Source: Alphaproteobacteria bacterium
GTDB lineage: Bacteria; Pseudomonadota; Alphaproteobacteria; Rhizobiales; Beijerinckiaceae
Assembly (NCBI GenBank): GCA_016869555.1
Contig: VGDY01000011.1
Location: 1-47,599, forward strand
Length of the DNA stretch: 47,599 nucleotides
Reading direction: 5' to 3'
The notes under the pieces: generated by a model
What the model was told of the DNA's origin: nothing
Database searches by the model: none
What the model saw: the letters and a program-made list of their open reading frames with translations, nothing else
Shown: positions 35,123-45,899 of the stretch, piece after piece
Position numbering within the stretch: position 1 is the stretch's first letter
Layout of the letters: each line of letters begins with the position of its first letter
Program-made: the position numbers and the translations under genes

Positions 35123-35767
35123 CTAGCGCGGCAAAGCCGCCGAAGGACCAAGATCGCAACGGCCTCCTCGCAACGCTGCGATGCAAAATTCGACCATTTG
35201 GGCGCTGGTCGGAATCGGCCGATCGGCGCATTCCACCATCAATCGCGGATGGCAGTAGCGAATGCAGGCTGTATGCACGAGGCGCGCCGCAAGCTGCGCG
35301 TCGCCCTTGACGAATTCGCCGGCGTCCATGCCCGATCGAATGACCTCCTCGATCGCGGCGTCGATCCGGTCGATATGTTCCGATATGATCGGCCAATTCT
35401 CGATGAGCGCCGCTTCCACCATGTCGTGAAGCTTGCGATCGGCGACGTAACGCGCGGCGTTCATCGACTCATTCGACAGGATGAGCGCGCGCAGCCGCTC
35501 CTCCGCCGCGCCCGGCCCGCGCGCGATGCCCTGCGCCGCCTGTTCGACCTCGCTCATCAACTGCCGCGCGACGGCGGCGTTGATTTCCGACTTGGCGCTG
35601 AAGAAACGATAGACATTGGCCGGCGACATCCGCAATTCCCGGGCGATGTCCGCGACCGTCGTCTTCTGGAAACCGATCTCGCGGAACAGCCGTTCGGCCG
35701 TGGCGATGATTTTCGCGCGCTGCTCGATTTCGCGCGCGCTCTGCGCGCTCGCGCCCATGACGCTCAT
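35123..35767 (-). CDS. TetR-family regulator of the RND efflux operon
   Basis: A 214-residue TetR/AcrR protein. The helix-turn-helix is TTVADIARELRMSPANVYRFF near residues 38-58. The C-terminal ligand domain resembles the TetR_C_7-type regulators of efflux genes. The ATG overlaps the stop of the RND pump gene (ATGA), so it is the last gene of the adaptor-pump-regulator operon, an arrangement that allows negative feedback. A repeat-rich candidate operator lies upstream of the operon at about 40042-40081. The ligand is unknown. Confidence 0.9.
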   Translation of the reverse strand: MSVMGASAQSAREIEQRAKIIATAERLFREIGFQKTTVADIARELRMSPANVYRFFSAKSEINAAVARQLMSEVEQAAQGIARGPGAAEERLRALILSNESMNAARYVADRKLHDMVEAALIENWPIISEHIDRIDAAIEEVIRSGMDAGEFVKGDAQLAARLVHTACIRYCHPRLMVECADRPIPTSAQMVEFCIAALRGGRCDLGPSAALPR

Positions 35768-38700
35768 TCGGCCGCTCCCCTCGCAAGCCCGTCGGCCAAA
35801 GTCTCGACCCGCGCGCCATCGGATTCGGCCAGTCCCTCGCCAAGATGACGGCGAAACCACGTCGCGTAAAGCGCCGGCAGGAACAGGACGGTGAGAAAAG
35901 TGGCGACGAACAGCCCGCCCATGATGGTGAGCGCCATCGGACCCCAAAAGGCCGAGCCAGACAATGGAATCATCGCGAGGATCGCGGCAAGCGCCGTCAG
36001 CGCGACTGGCCGAACCCGCCGAATTGTCGCGCCGATGATCGCCTCTCGATACTTTTCGCCGCGCTCGAGATCCTGTCGCACCTGATCGACAAGGATGATC
36101 GAATTGCGCATATCCATGCCGGAAAGCGCGATGAGGCCGAGCAGCGCGACGAAGCCGAAAGGCGCATGGGCGAGGTTAAGCGCGAGCGAGGCGCCGATGA
36201 CGCCGAGCGGCGCGCTCATCATCACCAGCGCGACGCGGGTGAAATTCTGCAACTGGAACATCACGATCGTCAGCATGACGAGCCCGACGAGCGGAAACAC
36301 CGCGAAGATCGAGGCGTTGCCTTTTTGAGATTCCTCGATCGCGCCGCCAATTTCGATGCGATAGCCCGGCGGAAGAGTCTCGCGAATTTGCGCGAGGCGC
36401 GGCCAGATGCGCGTCGTCACGTCCGGCGCCTGCACGCCGTCCTTGACGCCTGAGCGCACCGTGATGCTCATGTCGCGATTGCGCCGCCAGAAAATCGGCT
36501 CTTCGTGCTCATAGACGATCTTGGCGACCTGCGAGACCGTCACCGTCTTGCCGTCGCGCGTATAGACGACCATGTCGCCGATCCTCGAAAGATCGCCGCG
36601 CTCCTGGGGAACGGCGCGCGCGACCACTTCGACCTGATCGATCCCGTCGCGCAAGGTCGCGATCGTCACGCCGGAAATCGCCAGGCGAAGCCGGTTCGAC
36701 ACGTCCTGCGGCGTCAGTCCAAGGAGCCGCGCGCGATCCTGGTCGATGATGAGGCGCACGCGCGGCGTCTGCTCGTTCCAATTGAGGTGCGGATCGTCGA
36801 CGCCCTCATCTCCGCGCATGACGTCGCGGACCCGATAGGCGATGGCGCGCACCTTCGCCGGATCGGCGCCGACAACGCGAAACTGCACGGGAAAGCCCAC
36901 GGGCGGCCCGTAATAGAAGCGATCGACGCGGGCGCGCGCCTGCGGCAAGGCGCCATTGGCGATAGCGGTCTCGAGCCTCTTCTTCAAACGCTCGCGCGCC
37001 GCGATGTCCTTGGCGACGATGACGATTTCCGCATAGGCCTCGTTCGGCAGCTGCGGATTGAGGCCGAGCCAGAAACGCGGCGGACCCTGTCCGACATAGC
37101 TCGTGTAAAGCTCGGCATCGGGATCGTTTTTCAGGAGCATCTCGGCCTGTTTCGCCGCCTCGAGCGAAGCGCCGATCGACGAGCCTTCCGGCAGGCGCAG
37201 CTGAAAGAACAGCTCCAGACGCTCCGCATAGGGGAAAAACTGCTTCTGGACGATGAAGAAGCCGAGGACGGCGAGCGCGAAAATGGCGACGACGCCTGCA
37301 ATCACAACGCCGCGATAGTCGACCGCCCAGGTGACGACGGCGCGCAATCGCCGATAGAACGGCGTCTGGTAGATCGCGTCCGGATCGCTATGGGGATGCA
37401 GCTTGGCGAAATCGGGAAGAAGCTTCACGCCGAGATAGGGCGTGAACGTCACCGCGACGAACCATGAAGCGATGAGCGCAACGAGCAGCACCCAGAACAT
37501 CGAGCCCGTATATTCGCCGACGCTCGAATTGGCGAAACCGACGGGCAGGAAGCCCGCCGCTGTGACCAGCGTGCCGCTGAGCATCGGAAAGGCTGTCGAT
37601 CGCCAGGCGAAAGTCGCGGCTTTAATGCGATTGAAGCCCTGCTCCATCTTCACCGTCATCATCTCGACGGCGATGATCGCGTCATCGACGAGCAGCCCGA
37701 GCGCGATGATCAGCGCGCCGAGCGAAATGCGCTGGAGATCGATGCCAAGCGGCCCCATGAAGATGAAAACGATCGCGAGCACCAGCGGCACGGAAAGGGC
37801 GACGACGATTCCCGTCCGAAAGCCGAGCGAGACGAAGCTCACGCCGAGCACGATCACCAGCGCCTCCAGAAAGGAGCGGGTGAATTCGCCGATCGCCTCT
37901 TCGACGACCTTCGGCTGATCGGCGATTTTATCGATGTCGACGCCGACCGGCGTTTTGTCGCGCATCTCCTGCACCGCAACGCCGAGGTTCTCGCCGAATC
38001 TGAGAACATTGGCGCCCTTCGCCATGACGACGCCGACGACGATCGCCGGCTGGCCCTTAAAGCGCGCGAGAAAACTTGGCGGATCCTCGAAACCGGCATG
38101 AATCTCGGCGATGTCGCCGAGGCGGATCACCTTGCCGTTCGCTTCGACTGGAATCGCGGCGATGGCGTCGGCGCCCTTGAGATCGCTCGTCACCTGAACG
38201 CGCACGCGATTCGACGACGTCTCGAACACGCCCGCGTCGTTGATGGCGTTTTGCTTGGCGAGCGAATCAAAGATCGCCTGGGGCGGGATGGCCAGGCCGG
38301 CGAGCTTCGCCTCGCTGAACTCGACGAAGATGCGGCGGCCTTGGTCGCCATAGACATCGACCTTGGCCACATCCTGCACGGCCAGCAGCCGTTGGCGCAG
38401 CGCCTGAACGACCTTGTCGAGAACGTCGTAGTCCGCGCCGTCGCCGGTTACGGCATACATCACCGTATCCACGTCGCCATATTCGTCGTTGACCTGCGGG
38501 CCAACCACGCCGGCGGGCAGCGTCGGCGCAATGTCGTGGAGCTTCTTGCGCAATTGATAGAAGAGCTGCGGCACTTCTCTTGGCGGCGTCGTGTCCTTGA
38601 AGGTCACTTGCATCGCCAGAAAGCCGGGCTTCGTATAGGTCTCGATCTTGTCGAGGAAGGCCAATTCCTGAAGCTTCTTCTCGATCGGATCGGAGACCTG

Positions 38701-38892
38701 ATCGCGTATTTCGGTCGCGGTCGCGCCGGGCCAAGAGGCGGATATGATGGCGACCTTAATCGTGAAGGAGGGATCCTCGGCGCGGCCGAGCCGCATGTAG
38801 GAATAGACGCCGGTGAGGCTGATCGCGATCATCAGAAACAACATCAGCGTCGGCCGTTGAACGGCCCAGCGCGAAAGGTTGACGTCGCTCAT
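35764..38892 (-). CDS. RND-family inner-membrane efflux pump (AcrB/MexF superfamily)
   Basis: A 1042-residue resistance-nodulation-division transporter. It starts with LSRWAVQRPTLMLFLMIAISLTGVYSYMRLGRAEDPSF, the pattern of the HAE1 branch. Twelve helices in two sets flank two large periplasmic loops. Proton-relay acids are in LGLLVDDAIIAVEMM (paired Asp), and the second half shows LIALSGMDMRNSIILVDQV. The pump should work with the lipoprotein adaptor encoded just upstream (10 bp gap) and an outer-membrane channel that is not in the window. Substrates cannot be read from the sequence; a comparable three-gene unit in rhizobia expels toxic hydrophobic compounds. Confidence 0.95.
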   Translation of the reverse strand: MSDVNLSRWAVQRPTLMLFLMIAISLTGVYSYMRLGRAEDPSFTIKVAIISASWPGATATEIRDQVSDPIEKKLQELAFLDKIETYTKPGFLAMQVTFKDTTPPREVPQLFYQLRKKLHDIAPTLPAGVVGPQVNDEYGDVDTVMYAVTGDGADYDVLDKVVQALRQRLLAVQDVAKVDVYGDQGRRIFVEFSEAKLAGLAIPPQAIFDSLAKQNAINDAGVFETSSNRVRVQVTSDLKGADAIAAIPVEANGKVIRLGDIAEIHAGFEDPPSFLARFKGQPAIVVGVVMAKGANVLRFGENLGVAVQEMRDKTPVGVDIDKIADQPKVVEEAIGEFTRSFLEALVIVLGVSFVSLGFRTGIVVALSVPLVLAIVFIFMGPLGIDLQRISLGALIIALGLLVDDAIIAVEMMTVKMEQGFNRIKAATFAWRSTAFPMLSGTLVTAAGFLPVGFANSSVGEYTGSMFWVLLVALIASWFVAVTFTPYLGVKLLPDFAKLHPHSDPDAIYQTPFYRRLRAVVTWAVDYRGVVIAGVVAIFALAVLGFFIVQKQFFPYAERLELFFQLRLPEGSSIGASLEAAKQAEMLLKNDPDAELYTSYVGQGPPRFWLGLNPQLPNEAYAEIVIVAKDIAARERLKKRLETAIANGALPQARARVDRFYYGPPVGFPVQFRVVGADPAKVRAIAYRVRDVMRGDEGVDDPHLNWNEQTPRVRLIIDQDRARLLGLTPQDVSNRLRLAISGVTIATLRDGIDQVEVVARAVPQERGDLSRIGDMVVYTRDGKTVTVSQVAKIVYEHEEPIFWRRNRDMSITVRSGVKDGVQAPDVTTRIWPRLAQIRETLPPGYRIEIGGAIEESQKGNASIFAVFPLVGLVMLTIVMFQLQNFTRVALVMMSAPLGVIGASLALNLAHAPFGFVALLGLIALSGMDMRNSIILVDQVRQDLERGEKYREAIIGATIRRVRPVALTALAAILAMIPLSGSAFWGPMALTIMGGLFVATFLTVLFLPALYATWFRRHLGEGLAESDGARVETLADGLARGAAE

Positions 38893-38902
38893 CGCCCTGT
38901 TC

Positions 38903-40000
38903 TCACAGCGACTGCCGCGAAATGGCGCGGACTTTCATATTTGAATCGAGCTTGTGGACGCCGAGGACGACGATGCTGTCGCCCTCTTTCACCCCGCCGG
39001 CGACAAGCGCGTGGTCCGCCTCCAGGCGCACCAAAGTCACGGGAACGAGTTGCAAGTTTCCTTCGCCGTCAACCTTCCAAAGCGAGGGCCCGGCGCCTTG
39101 ATTGTAGATCGCCGAGAGCGGGACGCTGACGACGGATTGCGCCTCGGAACCGGAAATGCGCAGCGTCGCGCTCATACCGAGCGCGACCGCCGAATCCGGA
39201 TTGAGAATCGAAAAGCGCGCCGCGAAAGTCCGCGTGACAGGATCCGCCGCCGGGCTCAATTCGCGCAGCTTGGCGCGATAGACCGCGCCGGGTTTCGACC
39301 AGAGCGTCAGGGTCGCCTCGCCCTTGCCGGCCGCGGCGGCGAACGCCTCCGGCAGGGCGACGGCGGCTTCCAATTCGCCGGCGTGCGCGATGCGCACGGC
39401 GGGCTGTCCCGCCGACACCACCTGCCCCGGCTCCACGAGCGTCTGGGTGACGACGCCGTCGGCGCCAGCGCGCAGCGTGGCGTAGTCGAGCGCATTGCCG
39501 GCGAGTTCGACGGCGCGTTCCGCCCGCCGGAACCGCCCACGCGACTCCTCTCCGCCCGCCCGCGCCCGATCGAGCGCCGCCTGGGCGACCCAGCCCTTGC
39601 TGCGCAGCTGGGCGGCGCGCTTCTCGTCGGCCAGGGCCTGCGTCTGCGCCATCCGCGCCGCGGCGAATTCAGCGTCGGCCTGTTCTTTCTGCAGCTGCAA
39701 GTCCTGCTCGTCGAGCGCCGCGAGCGGATCGCCCGCCTTCACCCGCTGCCCAACCTCGACGAAGCGCTTGACCACCTTGCCGGCGACTCGAAAGCCCTGA
39801 TCGGACTCGACCCTCGGCCGGATGGTGGCGACAAATTCGCGCGTCTGCGACTGGGCGGCGTAGCGCGCGGGGGCGACGAGCACCGGGCGCTCGGCGCGCT
39901 CGCTTGCCTCCGCGGCGCGTTGATCTTTGCCGTCGCAGCCGGCCAGCGCCGCAGCCAGCAGCGCGAGAAGCGCATAAGCACGCGAATGAGAGCGGAGCAT
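38903..40000 (-). CDS. RND efflux periplasmic adaptor lipoprotein
   Basis: A 365-residue membrane fusion protein. The signal peptide ends in the lipobox LAGC with lipid-acceptor C22. The lipoyl halves, EVGQRVKAGDPLAALDEQDL and TLVEPGQVVSAGQPAVRIA, surround an alpha-hairpin of about residues 100-170. The beta-barrel and membrane-proximal domains follow, ending LGVHKLDSNMKVRAISRQ. It joins the inner-membrane RND pump to an outer-membrane channel. First gene of the operon. Confidence 0.94.
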   Translation of the reverse strand: MLRSHSRAYALLALLAAALAGCDGKDQRAAEASERAERPVLVAPARYAAQSQTREFVATIRPRVESDQGFRVAGKVVKRFVEVGQRVKAGDPLAALDEQDLQLQKEQADAEFAAARMAQTQALADEKRAAQLRSKGWVAQAALDRARAGGEESRGRFRRAERAVELAGNALDYATLRAGADGVVTQTLVEPGQVVSAGQPAVRIAHAGELEAAVALPEAFAAAAGKGEATLTLWSKPGAVYRAKLRELSPAADPVTRTFAARFSILNPDSAVALGMSATLRISGSEAQSVVSVPLSAIYNQGAGPSLWKVDGEGNLQLVPVTLVRLEADHALVAGGVKEGDSIVVLGVHKLDSNMKVRAISRQSL

Positions 40001-40041
40001 TCAGCTTGTTCCTATGAGGCGACGGCCTGCGGCATTCGTGC

Positions 40042-40081
40042 TGACGACTTTTAATAATCGTCAGTCATCAGTCATTCGTCA
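40042..40081. promoter_or_regulatory. Candidate TetR operator/promoter region of the RND operon
   Basis: Upstream of the adaptor gene, TGACGA (40042-40047) and TCGTCA (40058-40063) form an inverted repeat around a 10-bp AT-rich centre. TCGTCA recurs at 40076-40081, and CAGTCAT-type direct repeats lie between. The location before an operon carrying its own TetR gene suggests the operator; this is inference. Confidence 0.45.
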
Positions 40082-40155
40082 ACCGCCCTCACGGCTTTTA
40101 GTTGGCCTCGACTCTCGTTCAGGCCGCCAAAGCCGGCGCGATTGGGGCCGGGCGC

Positions 40156-40184
40156 CTTGTCGCAAGGAAATGATTCTTCTATAT
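40156..40184 (+). promoter_or_regulatory. RpoH (sigma-32)-type heat-shock promoter of dnaK
   Basis: CTTG at 40156-40159 and CTATAT at 40179-40184 have the spacing of alphaproteobacterial RpoH promoters, which combine a CTTG-type -35 with a CYTATNT-type -10. The site is about 150 bp before the dnaK ATG. No CIRCE inverted repeat was found nearby. Confidence 0.55.
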
Positions 40185-40335
40185 GCGGCCTGCTCTTGCG
40201 GCCGCATGAACGCAACACAATCTTGGGAGAGCGAGGGGGAGGATCGCGCGGCGGGCTCACAGCGAGCCGCTGTCCTTCGCCTTTTTGAACCGGACCGCTT
40301 CGGGGTCCGGCGTTCGCCAGCGAAAGGACAAAGAT

Positions 40336-42231
<1,896 letters not shown>

Positions 42232-42240
42232 TTCGCGAAT

Positions 42241-42399
42241 CCCTTCTCCCGCTCGCGGGAGAGGGTGTCGCGCCCAACGCGTGACGGATGAAGGCCGCCA
42301 GGATTGGGCGGCCTTCATAATTTTGTGGCGGCGGCAAGCGCCCGCATCCGACCCTTGCTAACGCAAGGGGCCACCTTCTCCCCCTTCGTAGGAGAAGGG
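42241..42399. repeat. REP-like inverted pair downstream of dnaK
   Basis: The element at 42241-42289 (CCCTTCTCCCGCTCGCGGGA and onward to CGGATGAAG) recurs in opposite orientation at about 42344-42399 (GCATCCGACCC to GGAGAAGGG). Each has a small hairpin built on CTTCTCCC/GGGAGAAG. Such pairs resemble repetitive extragenic palindromes common in this group of bacteria. They flank the dnaK terminator hairpin. Confidence 0.6.
42291..42325 (+). terminator. Rho-independent terminator of dnaK
   Basis: AAGGCCGCC (42291-42299) pairs with GGCGGCCTT (42307-42315) around a 7-nt loop and is followed by CATAATTTTG. It implies that most dnaK transcripts end before the toxin-antitoxin genes and dnaJ. Confidence 0.65.
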
Positions 42400-42610
42400 A
42401 TGCGCGCCCATGGCGGGCGTCGCGCTGACCGTGCTCTATCCTTTTGCGCCAATGCTCAGAATGGCTGATTACCCCTCGCCCCCTGGGCGACGAACTGGTC
42501 GCTTTGGCTCTATGACGGCATGGCGCAAGACTTACTCGGCCAGTCCTGAACGCTCGGCTATCAACGCCAAATCGTTTAGAATGGCTGGACCCGACCTTCG
42601 GATTGACAAA

Positions 42611-42901
42611 ATGAAACCCTCGCTCGCCCTCGACAATAATCGCGAAGCCGTTCGCGCCGCGGTCAGCCGCCGCAAGGCGGCCAACCCGCGCGTCTTCGGC
42701 TCGGTATTGCGCGACGAGGATGAGGACGGCAGCGATATCGACATTCTGGTCGATGCTTTGCCCGGCGCGACGCTCTTTGATTTGGGCGGGCTTCACGCCG
42801 AGCTCGAAACTATTTTGGGCGTGAAAGTCGATCTCCTGACGCCTCTGGAGCTTCCCAAGCGTATCAGAGCGAAAATCGTCGCCGAGGCCGTTCCAATATG
42901 A
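42611..42901 (+). CDS. mntA: MntA-type nucleotidyltransferase antitoxin
   Basis: A 96-residue minimal nucleotidyltransferase. The catalytic signature is G30-S31 then D42-x-D44 (FGSVLRDEDEDGSDIDILVD, the GSx10DxD motif), followed by LGVKVDLLTPLELPKRIR. MntA proteins inactivate their HEPN partner by adding AMP groups to a tyrosine near its active site. Start: ATG 42611 before KPSLALDN; an in-frame ATG at 42581 is an alternative. The stop overlaps the next gene's ATG (42898), as expected for a MntA/HepT toxin-antitoxin operon. Its insertion between dnaK and dnaJ is unusual. Confidence 0.9.
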   Translation: MKPSLALDNNREAVRAAVSRRKAANPRVFGSVLRDEDEDGSDIDILVDALPGATLFDLGGLHAELETILGVKVDLLTPLELPKRIRAKIVAEAVPI

Positions 42902-43290
42902 AGGACGGCGACGTTTTCGTGCTTCTCGACCAGATCCTCGAAGCGGCTCGCCTCGCGGCATCCTTTGTCGAAGGCATGACTGAAGACGGCTTTCTCGCCG
43001 ACAAGCGCACGCAGCAGGCGGTCGCCATGAATCTCATTATCATCGGCGAAGCCGCGACCCGATTGGCGCGATCCTATCCGTCCTTCGCCGCAGCGCATGG
43101 CGAACTTCCATGGCGCGACATGATCGATATGCGAAATCGCATCGCCCACGGATATGTCGAACTCGACTTTCGCGTCGTCTGGCGAACGGCGTTGATCGAT
43201 TTGCCGGAGTTGCTAAATCCTCTCGAAGCCATATACGAAGCGGCGGGCGAGCGGATCGGCGGAGCTCCGGAAAAACCGCTCGAAGACTAA
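42898..43290 (+). CDS. hepT: HepT-type HEPN ribonuclease toxin (DUF86)
   Basis: A 130-residue helical HEPN protein. The ribonuclease motif R-x4-H is R79 to H84 (MRNRIAHGY), and Y86 is in the HxY position that MntA-type partners modify. The upstream MNLIIIGEAATRLARSYP and PWRDMIDMRN are typical of DUF86/HepT. As a free toxin it would cut RNA, probably tRNA, and stop growth. It overlaps the nucleotidyltransferase gene by four bases and ends only 3 bp before the dnaJ ATG, so dnaJ may be co-translated with it. Confidence 0.92.
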   Translation: MKDGDVFVLLDQILEAARLAASFVEGMTEDGFLADKRTQQAVAMNLIIIGEAATRLARSYPSFAAAHGELPWRDMIDMRNRIAHGYVELDFRVVWRTALIDLPELLNPLEAIYEAAGERIGGAPEKPLED

Positions 43291-43293
43291 GAA

Positions 43294-44415
43294 ATGTCCA
43301 AACGCGACTATTACGAAGTTCTCGGCGTCACCCGCACGGTGACGGAAGTCGAATTGAAAATCGCCTTCCGTAAATCCGCGATGCAATGCCACCCCGATCG
43401 GCACCCTGGCGACAGGCAGGCGGAGGCGCGGTTCAAGGAATTGAACGAGGCCTATCAGTGCCTGTGCGATCCGCAGAAGCGCGCTGCCTACGACCGTTTC
43501 GGCCATGCCGCGTTCGAACAGGGCGGCGGGTTCGGCGGCTTCGGGGCCGGCGAAGGCTTCGGCGCCTCGATGGCCGATATTTTCGAGGATTTGTTCGGCG
43601 ACGTGATGGGCCGGCGCGGTCGCTCGGGCGGTCGCGAGCGCGGCTCGGATCTGCGCTACAATATGGAGATCACCCTCGACGAGGCCTATCACGGCAAGAG
43701 CGCGTCGCTGAAAATTCCGACTTCGGCGACCTGCGAGCCCTGCTCGGGGACAGGCGCGAAAAAAGGCTCGAAGCCCAAGACCTGCACGACCTGCGGCGGC
43801 ATGGGGCGGGTGCGCGCGCAGCAGGGCTTTTTCGCGATCGAACGCACATGCCCGACCTGCCAGGGACGTGGCGAGATCATCGAGAACCCCTGCCCGTCCT
43901 GCTCCGGCGCCGGACGCAAGACGATCGAACGATCGCTCTCGGTCAATGTCCCGCCGGGCGTCGAGGACGGCACGCGCATCAGGCTCGCCGGAGAAGGCGA
44001 GGCCGGCCTGCGCGGCGGACCGGCCGGCGATCTTTATATTTTTCTTTCCGTAAAGCCCCATCCCTTCTTTCAGCGCGACGGCGCCGACCTCTATTGCCGC
44101 GTGCCGATTTCGATGGTGCGCGCGGCGCTTGGCGGCGAGATCAAGGTGCATGCGCTCGACGGCTCCGAGGTGAAGCTCAAAATTCCCGAGGGCGCGCAGT
44201 CCGGACGCCAGCTCAAGGCCAAGGGCAAAGGCATGCCGATCCTGCGCGGACGCGACCACGGCGATCTGCATGTGCAGATCAGCGTCGAGACGCCGCAAAA
44301 ACTCACCAAGCGCCAGAAGGAGCTGCTCGCCGAATTCGAGGAGGAATCCTCGCATGACACTCATCCCGAGGAGACGGGCTTTTTCGCGCGGATGAAGGAT
44401 TTGTTCGGCGGATAG
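43294..44415 (+). CDS. dnaJ: Molecular chaperone DnaJ (Hsp40)
   Basis: A 373-residue DnaJ with full architecture: J domain with HPD (CHPDRHPGD near residue 31); a Gly/Phe-rich linker ([18 protein letters not shown]); four CxxCxGxG-type zinc repeats ([42 protein letters not shown]) between about residues 147 and 210; and the C-terminal substrate domain. It delivers unfolded clients to DnaK and stimulates its ATPase. The ATG lies 3 bp after the hepT stop. It probably lacks an independent terminator-free link to dnaK because of the terminator at 42291. Confidence 0.98.
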   Translation: MSKRDYYEVLGVTRTVTEVELKIAFRKSAMQCHPDRHPGDRQAEARFKELNEAYQCLCDPQKRAAYDRFGHAAFEQGGGFGGFGAGEGFGASMADIFEDLFGDVMGRRGRSGGRERGSDLRYNMEITLDEAYHGKSASLKIPTSATCEPCSGTGAKKGSKPKTCTTCGGMGRVRAQQGFFAIERTCPTCQGRGEIIENPCPSCSGAGRKTIERSLSVNVPPGVEDGTRIRLAGEGEAGLRGGPAGDLYIFLSVKPHPFFQRDGADLYCRVPISMVRAALGGEIKVHALDGSEVKLKIPEGAQSGRQLKAKGKGMPILRGRDHGDLHVQISVETPQKLTKRQKELLAEFEEESSHDTHPEETGFFARMKDLFGG

Positions 44416-44547
44416 AGCATGCTCCCATAGGGCGCCTGCGCGATCGGACGCCGGGCATTTTGCCCGAACGCTTTCAGGCGCGATTCCCTGGCGCCGCGGC
44501 GGCGTCTTTCGGACAGTCCGGCCTGGCGCTTTCAAGGGAGAGCCGAC

Positions 44548-44973
44548 ATGCCGCAATTCGCTTTCGACGACACGAACATTCACTGGCGACGCCTCGATGG
44601 CATCGAACATCTCGCCTTTTCCATACTCGACATAGACGCGACCAATCGTATCGCGCATGTGCTGTTCAAATTCGACGCGAAGCGGCAAATCATCCTGCAT
44701 CGCCATCGCAGCCTGAACAAAACCTTCGTCATTCAGGGCGAGCATCGGCTCTATGAACCCGACGGCCGCCTGAAGGAAGCAAGGCCCGTCGGGCGCTATA
44801 CGGTCACCCCGCCGTCGGACGACGCCCATCGCGAAGGCGGCGGCGATCGCGACGTGATCGTGCTTTTCGCGATCTACGGCGACAATGATCCGGTCTATGA
44901 ACTTCTCGACGATGCGCAGAACATCGTCGGCGCGCTGCGTTTCGACGATCTCGTCGCGCTGAGCGCGCAATAG
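44548..44973 (+). CDS. Cupin-like protein of unknown function
   Basis: A 141-residue protein with one double-stranded beta-helix suggested by HVLFKFDAKRQIILHRHRSLNKTFVIQGEHRLYEP and FAIYGDNDPVYELLDD. The HxH pair and the glycine before EHRLYE fit the first cupin motif. The second motif is weak. Similar short cupins occur as stand-alone genes in Hyphomicrobiales; the reaction is unknown. AGGGAGAG lies just before the ATG. A PNPOx-fold gene follows after 23 bp on the same strand, suggesting co-transcription. Confidence 0.75.
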   Translation: MPQFAFDDTNIHWRRLDGIEHLAFSILDIDATNRIAHVLFKFDAKRQIILHRHRSLNKTFVIQGEHRLYEPDGRLKEARPVGRYTVTPPSDDAHREGGGDRDVIVLFAIYGDNDPVYELLDDAQNIVGALRFDDLVALSAQ

Positions 44974-44996
44974 GCCGGCGGGCGCGGGAGGATTTC

Positions 44997-45653
44997 ATGT
45001 CCAATTATTACGGCGCGGCGCATCGCGCGCTTCAGGATGAATTCGATACGCGCCGCCTCGCCGATCTGATGGAAGGCGGCGTGATGCACGCCGAATTCGC
45101 GCCGCATGACATCGATTTCATCCAGTCGCGCGACATGTTTTTTCTCGCCACCGTTGATCCGGTCGGCCGGCCGACGGTCTCCTACAAGGGCGGCGCGACG
45201 GGGTTCGTGCGCGTCGTCGGACCGAGCGCGCTGATCTTCCCCTGGTACGACGGCAACGGCATGTTTTATTCGGCCGGCAATCTCGTCGAGACGGCGAATG
45301 TCGGACTGCTGTTCATCGACTTTCTGAGGCCGAACCGCTTGCGCGCGCAGGGCGCGGCGGCGATTTCGCGCGACCCGTCGCTTCTTGCGGCTTATCCTGG
45401 CGCGCAATTCCTTGTCAGCGTGGCGGTCGAAAGCGTCTGGGTCAATTGCCCGCGATATATCCACGCCTATCAGAAAATCGCGGATTCGAAATATCTGCCG
45501 GATTCGGCCGGCGATGCGCCTCTGCCCGGCTGGAAGCGGCTCGATGTCGCCCAGGAGGCGTTGACGCCAAAGGACCGCGCCGCCGTCGACGCGGCGGGCG
45601 GCGTCATCGATATGGACGCCTATGGGGCGCTCATCGCGAAGGGCGAAGGTTAA
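44997..45653 (+). CDS. Pyridoxamine 5'-phosphate oxidase-fold flavoprotein
   Basis: A 218-residue PNPOx-like split-barrel protein. FLATVDPVGRPTVSYKGGATGFVRVV near residue 45 is the usual flavin-binding N-terminal core, followed by LIFPWYDGNGMFYSAGNL and VGLLFIDFLRPNRLRAQGAA. The C-terminal WVNCPRYIHAYQKI is also typical of this subgroup. Such proteins reduce or oxidise small molecules with FMN or F420; true pyridoxamine phosphate oxidase activity is unlikely because the conserved C-terminal PNPO dimerisation motif is absent. It is downstream of the cupin-like gene. Confidence 0.88.
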   Translation: MSNYYGAAHRALQDEFDTRRLADLMEGGVMHAEFAPHDIDFIQSRDMFFLATVDPVGRPTVSYKGGATGFVRVVGPSALIFPWYDGNGMFYSAGNLVETANVGLLFIDFLRPNRLRAQGAAAISRDPSLLAAYPGAQFLVSVAVESVWVNCPRYIHAYQKIADSKYLPDSAGDAPLPGWKRLDVAQEALTPKDRAAVDAAGGVIDMDAYGALIAKGEG

Positions 45654-45836
45654 GTCGGCGCCGCGAATTATATGCGGCAACCATGCGAGCCTCCAGGCTC
45701 GCTTATTTCTTGCCGTCGTCCAAATTCGCCCAAGGGTCTCTGACCGGCCAGGGCGGCGACGTCCTTCGAGGCGCGAGCTTCGATCGACTGGGGCCGACGC
45801 ATTGTTTTCGGCGCGCGGCTCTCCTATCATCCGACA

Positions 45837-45864
45837 AAACGGCCCCCGACAGCGGGGGCCGTTT
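45837..45864. terminator. Strong symmetric hairpin, likely terminator
   Basis: AAACGGCCCCC pairs with GGGGGCCGTTT around a 6-nt loop. It lies about 180 bp after the flavoprotein gene and 36 bp before the next start; the symmetric A and T runs suit termination from either direction. Confidence 0.75.
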
Positions 45865-45899
45865 GCGCGTTTCATCGCGCTGATTCGGGGGAGGGGTCT

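Noticed and set aside
43213-44970. 585-codon minus-strand frame opposite dnaJ and the cupin gene
   Set aside because: Spans three real genes on the opposite strand and shows no domain.
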